The notes beneath the pieces are model-generated. The model ran no database searches. It worked only from the letters and a program-made list of their open reading frames with translations, and was not told the origin of the DNA. DNA of 64,000 nt from Pinus tabuliformis. Its lineage: Eukaryota > Streptophyta > Pinopsida > Pinales > Pinaceae. A program made the position numbers and the translations under genes. Below are positions 57,243 through 64,000 of this stretch, in pieces (position 1 is the first letter of the stretch; every line of letters starts with the position of its first letter). The stretch spans positions 1,079,051,369 through 1,079,115,368 of the forward strand of contig CM062820.1 in the NCBI GenBank assembly GCA_031772625.1, read 5' to 3'.

Positions 57243-58400
57243 CTACCAACCCTACTGAGAAAATTCCTCCTTATAACCAGAAGGGTTAGTGTCCACCACC
57301 CCTATCATTAGTTCCATATATCATGTGTATGTTTGTGGCTGCTTGCTTTGCTTGAACATAGAGTTAGGAGCTTCAACATGCTCTTAGGCCTATTGAATCA
57401 ACTTCTTGACCCACTTAGCTTCCTTCCTCCCTGTGCTAGTAATCTTTAACTGAGTAGCTATATGATTTCATCCTTGTCTCTTCTCCTCATCATCTTGCTA
57501 TGTATCCTATTGTGTTTCCCTCTTGCCACCTGACAAAGACTTAATCTGTGATACTGGATGAGGCTCCTCCTTGGGAGTGAGTAGCTCCTCCATCTAAAGT
57601 ACTCCAACTTGGTATCACTCAAAGGACTCCCTCAGAGTTCTGGACTCCTCAAAACTCATTTCCTGTCTGAGAACTATCTTCTTGAGTCCTGGTAGATACA
57701 CCCTGTATACCTGAGTTGTCTCATTGTATCCCACAAAAATACCCTTTTCTAATGTGGGCTTCAACTTCTTCCTGCTATCTTTGGACACATAACAATAAAC
57801 TTTTGTGCCAAAAATAAGGAAGTGTGGAACATCAGGCTTCTTTCTTGTGAATTCCTCCTTTGGTGTAACTCATCCAAGAACCCTATGTGGAGTCCTGTTC
57901 TACAGAAATACAAGAGTGTTGCATGCATTTTCCCACAAGAACATAGGCAGTCCCTGATCATGCAACATGATGTTCTCTGCTCCAATAATACTATAGTTCT
58001 TTCTTTTAGGCACCCCATTCTATTGAGGGTTATGGGGTGTCATCAAATCTCTCTTAATGTCATCCTTTGCACATAAATCCTTGAACGAATTGGAGACATA
58101 TTCTCCGCCATTATCACTCCTCAATGCTTTGATCTTCTTCCTTGTTTCATTTTCTACGAAGGCCTTGCACTCCATGGAATTGGAGAAGACCTCATCCTTC
58201 TTCGTCATAAAGAATATCCAAGTCTTACAAGAATAACCATCTATGAAGGTGACATAATACTTGTGTCTCATAGATAGAGAAGATAAGGGCCTGTATACAT
58301 CTGAATGCACCAACTCCAAAATACCTTTGACTCTACTATCTCAACCTTGAAAAGAAGTCTTGGCATACTTGCAAAGTGTGCACCCCTTGCACACGTCATG
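57243..58400 (-). pseudogene. copia integrase of J
   Basis: CKGCTLCKYAKTSF then MELVHSDVYRPLSSLSM, YVTFIDGYSCKTWIFFM and IKALRSDNGGEYVSNSFKDL (58020-58319, 100 codons) give the zinc-binding tail and core with D (HSD) and D (RSDNGGEY). The third catalytic position is in NGVPKRKNYSI, where NGVAERKN is expected, so Glu is Lys. Further left KPDVPHFLIFGTKVYCYVS is visible. Stops and frame changes are frequent. The G insertion at 57238 cuts the linker to RT. Confidence 0.85.
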
Positions 58401-58500
58401 TTGGTAATCCTATGGCTATCTGTTGAAGAATCTTCAGCGCCCCATGATGCAAGTGGCCCATGCGCCTATGCCAAATTTATCCAATATCTCTACTCTGCTC
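58400..58500 (-). pseudogene. GAG-pre-integrase segment of J
   Basis: The minus strand reads SEQSRDIG, stop, IWHRRMGHLHHGALKILQQ. WHRRMGH is the standard zinc-finger start of copia integrases. M is inserted just upstream, separating it from the protease (SSKEGGE at about 59745). Confidence 0.75.
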
Positions 58501-58502
58501 GC

Positions 58503-59734
58503 TGTTGGTTGATAAAAGGTGTCTTCTAAAACTCCTAATTACCCCACATTAATCATCAACCTGGGCAAGTCCTTTTATTCCAAGAGTGTACACAATGTGT
58601 GCATGCTACAAATCAGAGAGTAATGTTTCTTAAAATGAAGTATAGGCTTTTAATACAAGAGTAAACGAATGCATCTAATAAACTCAAATTGCAATCATTA
58701 AAGGAAATATAACATCTAAACTTCAAGACTCAATCCTCTACTGAAATTGTAATCAATTCTCACACAAGAAATTCAACTAACAATAGCATCAGCTGAGAGT
58801 ACAGTAGCAATAACTCATCTCTTCTTAGTTGATTTAATCTAAATCAAACTCAATCTCCAGTAAACAATCCAAATATCAATGATATCAATCTGAGAGTTCA
58901 ATAGCGATAACCAAACTCTTACAGTTGATTAAATCAATCCGAATAATTATCTAAGTAACTTAATCTGCAATGAAGGTAAACTGAATCAAACGACAGTGCT
59001 GTAAATCATATAAAGCAAAGATATTCCTTCAATACAGGAAAACAGTAAATAGCGAATAAGATAAAATCATAGAAAGCAGGAAAATTATCAAACCAATCAC
59101 ACTTACGAGAATTGGAAATGTATAACACAAAGAATCAGTTTAATCCACCAGAGGCCGAACCCTTAGCCACCAGCGAACACTACTGAGCTAATTTAGATAA
59201 TACGAGTGAACAACAACTCAATTATATATTAATCATTGAACTTAAGTAACATTACAATATGATCGTGTTCTCTAATTAGCTGAGTCTGTAAATTAAAGTT
59301 ATGATATGAAATAACAGAGATCCCCCTTTCTTCTTATAATCGTCTTCTTTTATAATCAGAAAGGGTAAAAGATAAATGTGATCCCTCAAGATCTACCGAT
59401 CTTGAGGGATTCGCAATTGATTGCTAACTTCAGACACCTTTCCTTTTTCGCACTGATCCTCCTGATTCGTCCTTAGCCTTGTCCGCAACCGACGCGTTCC
59501 TTCCTTTGTTTGTTGGTTTTTGTTGTTCCATCATTAGGGAACAGTAATTGTTCCTTTTGTCGCTTTCCTACATAAATAAGGGTAAAAGTTAGCTAAATCG
59601 TAACTACAAATAATTCATCCATTTCTTACCATAATTCCTCAATATATTAGCGCATTAAGATATGGAAAAGATAAGAATCAAGGAAAAAGATGATGAAATT
59701 AATAGTAAATACATACCCATTTCGTAACTCAACA
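58503..59734. mobile_element. M: solo-LTR-like insertion in J
   Basis: Between the protease tail and WHRRMGH of J lie 1,232 bp with no coding content. On the plus strand they start TGTTGGTTGATAAAAGG and end CGTAACTCAACA. Flanks are CTCGC (58498-58502) and CTCAC (59735-59739), a 5-bp duplication with one mismatch. With TG...CA ends and no internal LTR pair, a solo LTR is likely. It contains a perfect 13-bp inverted repeat (59381-59410). Confidence 0.6.
59381..59410. repeat. perfect 13-bp inverted repeat with 4-base loop
   Basis: ATCCCTCAAGATC, loop TACC, GATCTTGAGGGAT. It would form a stable hairpin in RNA or single-stranded DNA. No T-run follows on either strand, so it is not a pol III stop. 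Confidence 0.8.
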
Positions 59735-59744
59735 CTCACCACCT

Positions 59745-61050
59745 TCCTTGCTACTCAATGCTACACATGTCTCAACCAACAACTTCTAAAGTTTCTTCAG
59801 CCTCACACCTATCTTCTTCACTTATACATAAGATATGTTTGAAGTACGCCTTACCTCTATTGAGGATGACATCATATCCCTTTTCATCAAGGGTAGCTAT
59901 TGAAATAAGGTTTTTCTTCAAGCTTGGAACATAGAAGACATCATTGAGATGGAGAGGGATCTTAGACTCCCTCTAAACGATGACAGTAACAAATCCCCTA
60001 GATGTGTACTTTCCATCATCTCCTAGTTCGATATGCAACTATATGTCCTTCTCCTTTAGTTAGCTGAAATACTCCTATCCCTAGTCATGTGGAAGGAGGC
60101 TTTGGAATCAATATAACATAAGATACTCCCTACTAAGGTTTCCATGCAAGCTATCAATGAGAAATATTTCTTGAACTGAGAAACAAGCCCATCTACCTCA
60201 ATTGATGCAACTACATGGTTCTTACTGGACCTCTTATTCCGATTAGGACACTTAGAATCATAGTGCCCAAACTCATGGCAATGGAAGCACTTGATCTTAC
60301 TTATATCCTCCTTCTTCTTCTTGTCCTTTTGAATGAACTCAACATTCCCCTTGCCTTTCCTACCCTTGGCTTTTCCTATAAGAGAAAAATTATCCTCATC
60401 CTATGTCTTTGCTGATCTACCATATATGGTTCCTCTTTGGATCTCTTCTTGAATGAAGTCATTCCATAACCTTTCTTAACCAAGAAAATTCTCTCAGCTA
60501 CTAATAACATCCTAGAAACTATAAAAAGACTTATGAAGTCATAGTAGAGAAAATATCACAAGGTCACTCTTTATTATAGTGACACCTACATCACTTAGCT
60601 CATCTATAACCTAAGTAAACTTCAAAAGATATGATATGATGGTCTATCGTTTTCTCACCCTGATGCTATGTACCTTCTCCTTGAGAGCAAACTTCCTAGC
60701 ATCACTAGTACCCTGAAACAGATCCAATATGGATTTGAACATCTTAATCACTATCTTATTCTCATGGAGATGAGGAAGAATATTATCTTTGACCCCCTCT
60801 ATAGTAATCCTCTTTGCCTTGATATCATTCTTAGTATGTTGGGCCAACTGTTGGGCATCTTGAGGTGGTGGTATTTGATTCTTAATAAACTATCGTACCC
60901 CATTATCCTCCAACACTGTTGTAATATTTTCCTTCCATGATGAGAAGTTAAATTCTCCATCTAAACAATGATATGTTCTCAGTCCTTGGTATTCCATCCT
61001 CCTTGTCCAAAGAACTATTCTTCATAAATTCGAACTCTATTTTTCACAAA
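59745..61050 (-). pseudogene. gag and protease of J
   Basis: Minus strand: GEFNFSSWKENITTVLEDNG, then AQHTKNDIKAKRITIEGVKD and DARKFALKEKVHSIR (60644-60847, copia Gag), then an intact CCHC knuckle CFHCHEFGHYDSKC (60248-60289). Next comes protease: YIDSKASFHMT at about 60.1 kb, where the DSG triplet reads DSK, and VPSLKKNLISIATLDEKGYD near 59.9 kb. It stays largely in one frame but with many stops. It ends VETCVALSSKEGGE at the M insertion. Confidence 0.8.
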
Positions 61051-61086
61051 AATGTTATCTTTGTGCTGGTCTTTATGCTATTATTT

Positions 61087-61098
61087 TCTCTAATACCA
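61087..61098 (-). other. primer-binding site of J
   Basis: The minus strand reads TGGTATTAGAGA directly after the 5' LTR: an initiator tRNA-Met site with one C-to-T change. Confidence 0.7.
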
Positions 61099-61974
61099 GT
61101 AAATTTTCCTTGAAATTATGCATCTACGTGAATAAACAATATGAAACTAACTTTGTTTCACCAAGACACAAAATTTATCTACTCTAAATAAGTGGCGAAA
61201 TAGAAACAAAGATAAAGAAACACAATCACCTAATAAACACACTAATTTTTTTTAGGGAAACCCAAATGGGAAAATCTTATTCTTGTGGTAGAATTTTATT
61301 AATAGTTTGAGCAAGTAGATCTCTTTACAAGGAAATATGTTTCAATAGAAAACACAAATGTTATCCCTACTTATACTTAGGTTGAATTTCCCTGCAAGAA
61401 ACCCAACCCAACTCCTACTTCCTTGTGTAGTCCAACCCCTACTTTCTAGCATAGGAAATGTCCTATTTCCTAGACAAATAATGGCTCCTATTCTTTAGGA
61501 ATTTCCTCCTAATTCCTATTGAAATCCTAGTAAGAAAGCTCTCACAACAAATCTGTGTGTGGGATTTTCCTTGAAATGATCTCCTAGCAAGAAGCTCTCC
61601 TCATAGAAACTCATGCAAACAATAATGATACAATTGTGCCTTTCATCCACCTTTTAAGCAATTAGATCATGGTATATATGGAAAGTAAAGTTTTAGAACA
61701 TGAGATGAGTTTGACTTGTTAAATGAGTCAAATTGACTCTTTGACTCGTCCTTGCCTCAATTAGAAAATCAAGCTCCCATTCGTACTTTGCTAAATTTGA
61801 ACTCGCACTTGGAGAACCATATAGCTGAGCCTCCAACTATGTGCATGAATAAACTAACTCCATGAACTTGTCTTATCTCCATGAACTTATCCATGGTAAA
61901 GGAAAGAATGGTCGTGATCTTCCTTGACTAAGGCATAAGTCAAGAATGCTTTCTCTTGCTACTATTTTTCAACA
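61099..61974 (-). repeat. 5' LTR of J
   Basis: 876-bp copy of 38384-39236, ending CTATTTTTCAACA on the plus strand. The inner TG/CA base pair is damaged (AGTAAATTTTCC). Confidence 0.85.
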
Positions 61975-61979
61975 TGTCT

Positions 61980-63890
61980 CTCTAACTTCTTAGTGAAATG
62001 TGTAGATTTGGGACACCTCCTATGGCATTATAGGTGTTGGCCTAAAGTGTGGGGAGATAGTACTGAGGTGAAAATGGGAATATCTCCTTTATCCTTACCC
62101 CCAACATCTTGATCATGACCTTGTCATGGCTACTGGTTTGGGAGGTAACATTATCTAACAAAAGAATATTTTGAAATGATGTTATTGGATGGGGAAAGGT
62201 GGCAATAACATTTAGTACAAACAGAGATGAGGATCCTCTTCTGTTCTTGAGGAAGCCATCTAGTAGAATTGGGAGGGGGATAGCAATTCAGTGGACAAGA
62301 AAAAAGCCATATCCTAGTAGTGTTCTAAGGACAAGATCATTCAACAAGAACAACTTGAGGAGTTTCCTATTTACTATTGGATTATTTTTCTATATCAACT
62401 TATTTTCATTTAATATTGCAGAAACTCCTTTTGTTTTCAAAGACATATTCAGCTCTACTTGTATGGCTCTAATCAAGTATGTGCCTCCTAATTTAGATAA
62501 GCTTAGAACCAAATTATTTATTAACAAAAAGGAGGTGGATAAAATCCTAGCACCTATAAAATCATCATGTGCCTCATTCGATATTAGTGTTTTGTCTAAT
62601 GGATATATGGATGTGGCATGCCATCCACTCATCAATTTCAAGGTGTCATTTGAGAATGAACTAGCCTTCTGGAAAATGTTAGATGCTCTTGGAAAATACG
62701 AGGATGCACAATATATGGGTAAGTTATTCATTAAAGTCATTGAAAATGTAGGTTTCAAGCCTTGTTTACGTATTCTCACAGATAATGGGCCTATTTCCAA
62801 AGCTTCTAGCATGGTTGTTGAAACTAAAAATCGATAGATAGTTTGGACACCTTGCATTGTTAATTCTTTGAATTTAGCACTTAAATCTATTGTTTCAAAT
62901 ATGACATGGATGGGAACTCTCATAGATGATGCATAACATATTCATAATTTTGTACAAAACCACACAAATATCCTTACAATTTATAAAGAGTACACAACTT
63001 TAATATTGTTGAAAATAGTGTATACTTGGTTTGCCTCCTCATTCCTCATGCTTAAGGAGGTTGGAGGGTAATAATCTTATTGGGGCCATGATTATTTATG
63101 ATTTTTTCTCCTCGAAAAAGATGGATCAAAATGCTTCAAAATAGGTGAAGGAAAAAATTTTGGATGATGCCTGGTGGGAGAGGGTATAGCTTACCATTAA
63201 GAGCATGAGCCCTTTCATTTCTTTGTTATGGGTTGTAGAAACAAGGCAATCCATCTTATCTATAAGGGGTGGGTCACCATGATTAAGTATGCGAAGACCA
63301 TTATCGTAAAGAATTAGTGCCTTGAGTATGGGATATTAGCAAAGATATTATTCACCACCATATGGGATATTCTTATCATTAGATAGGAGAAGAATTACAT
63401 ACCATTGTATTGCTTGGCTCACTCATTAAATCCCAAGTACTCTATTAATGGCTAGTTCAATGGTGGTCTTTAAGTAAAATCTCTCCTCAGATTGATAGAG
63501 AGGTTTTACAGCAGAGAATGAAGCATTTAGAATGATATATAATGATTGAGCATTCCATGATGAGTTGGACGATTTTTTCAGAGAGTTTTCCATTAGAAAC
63601 ATGATATTGATGTGCTTAGGGGATTAAGAAGAACTATTCTTGTTGGGGAACTCATGGGGAAACATGCCCTATTTTATAATAGTTAGCCAATAGTCTCCTC
63701 TCTTAGGCTACTTCATCCTCTTGTTTCTAGAGGAATTGGAGCACATATGGAATTTTCACACTTTGAAGAATAGCAAGATTGAGTAATCTAGAGTAGAGAC
63801 AATGGTGTATGTACACTCCGACCTTCATCTTATTTATAGGATGAGGGACAAGTCATTGAAGGGAAAGACAAAGATGTGGCATTTGATTCT
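61980..63890 (+). pseudogene. hAT-superfamily transposase (DUF659 type)
   Basis: The plus strand reads TPFVFKDIFSSTCMALIKYV, then PPNLDKLRTKLFINKKEVDK, DISVLSNGYMDVACHPLINF, DAQYMGKLFIKVIENVG and ILTDNGPISKASSMVVE (62199-62837). Then come stop, TPCIVNSLNLALKSIVSN, FVQNHTNILTIYKEYT and, after many stops, VETMVYVHSDLHLIYRMRD near 63.8 kb. This is the DUF659 core, the hAT middle part and the C-terminal dimerisation end of plant hAT transposases. The normal DGWTD motif reads NGYMD, so the first catalytic Asp is lost. An N-terminal BED finger is not clear; it may lie left of the J insertion. Confidence 0.8.
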
Positions 63891-64000
63891 TTTGTTTTTG
63901 ATCATCATTAACTAGTTGTATAAATATTTTATAAATGTTCTAATGTTTGAAAAGTTTAGATCTTGTATCGAGATCATGGTTCAAGGTGAAGTGTGTTTTG
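63891..64000. other. end of window
   Basis: 110 bp of AT-rich sequence after the hAT coding end; possibly the 3' non-coding part of the hAT element. Nothing else seen. Confidence 0.3.

Larger units (their letters stand above)
38384..61974 (-). mobile_element. J: Ty1/copia retrotransposon split by G and M
   Basis: LTRs 38384-39236 and 61099-61974 are flanked by perfect TGTCT duplications (38379-38383 and 61975-61979). On the minus strand from right: LTR, primer site, gag, protease, GAG-pre-integrase and integrase, then after the G insertion RT and RNase H, then LTR. This is the copia order, with integrase ahead of RT. Removing G and M leaves about 5.8 kb, normal for copia. All genes carry stops. 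Confidence 0.9.

Noticed and set aside
62390-62923. 177-codon minus-strand frame
   Set aside because: Antisense shadow of the hAT transposase; the plus strand has the DUF659 landmarks.

Overview
This is a plant nuclear window built almost entirely of nested, decayed transposable elements; I found no host gene. Ty3/gypsy and Ty1/copia pol fragments, primer sites of plant type, a tRNA-derived SINE, a hAT transposase relic and long AT-rich spacers all point to a plant with a very large genome. A conifer or other gymnosperm is my inference from the age and depth of nesting; the sequence does not prove it.

Left part (1-9.0 kb): the 5' end of a minus-strand gypsy element, called F, enters from the left edge. 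A gag remnant lies at 1-449, a primer site at 562-580, and a very long LTR starts at 585 and probably ends near 9042. That LTR carries a decayed gene for a protein of about 1,000 residues. A short non-autonomous LTR element, L1 (1714-4847), is inserted into that gene.

Middle part: 9.0-13.25 kb is AT-rich spacer with one well preserved SINE (9520-9721, 18-bp target duplication) and some tandem duplications. D (13257-16711, minus) is a single unit with TG...CA ends and a perfect GGTCC duplication, best read as a solo LTR. H (18013-38083, plus) is a gag-only LTR element with LTRs of about 2.85 kb. H was hit twice: by a chromodomain gypsy element, I (20865-26625), at the end of its 5' LTR, and by C (28930-33355), an ORF-bearing solo LTR of the same family as D.

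Right part: a hAT transposase pseudogene (about 62.0-63.9 kb, plus) is preceded by a minus-strand copia element, J (38384-61974, TSD TGTCT). J was itself hit by a solo-LTR-like unit, M (58503-59734), and by a 16.5-kb gypsy element, G (40731-57237, minus, TSD GAATC). G has LTRs of 4,815 and 4,568 bp. Each LTR of G encodes its own copy of a protein of about 1,000 residues. The pol of G runs protease, extra RNase H, reverse transcriptase, RNase H, integrase.

The most interesting observation is that three LTR families here (F, G and C/D) carry large non-gag-pol coding sequences inside the LTR itself. F and G are visibly homologous. C has an open frame of 498 codons broken by one stop that looks like a CpG deamination. 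All boundaries come from repeat comparison and target duplications read by eye; no alignment or database search was run.
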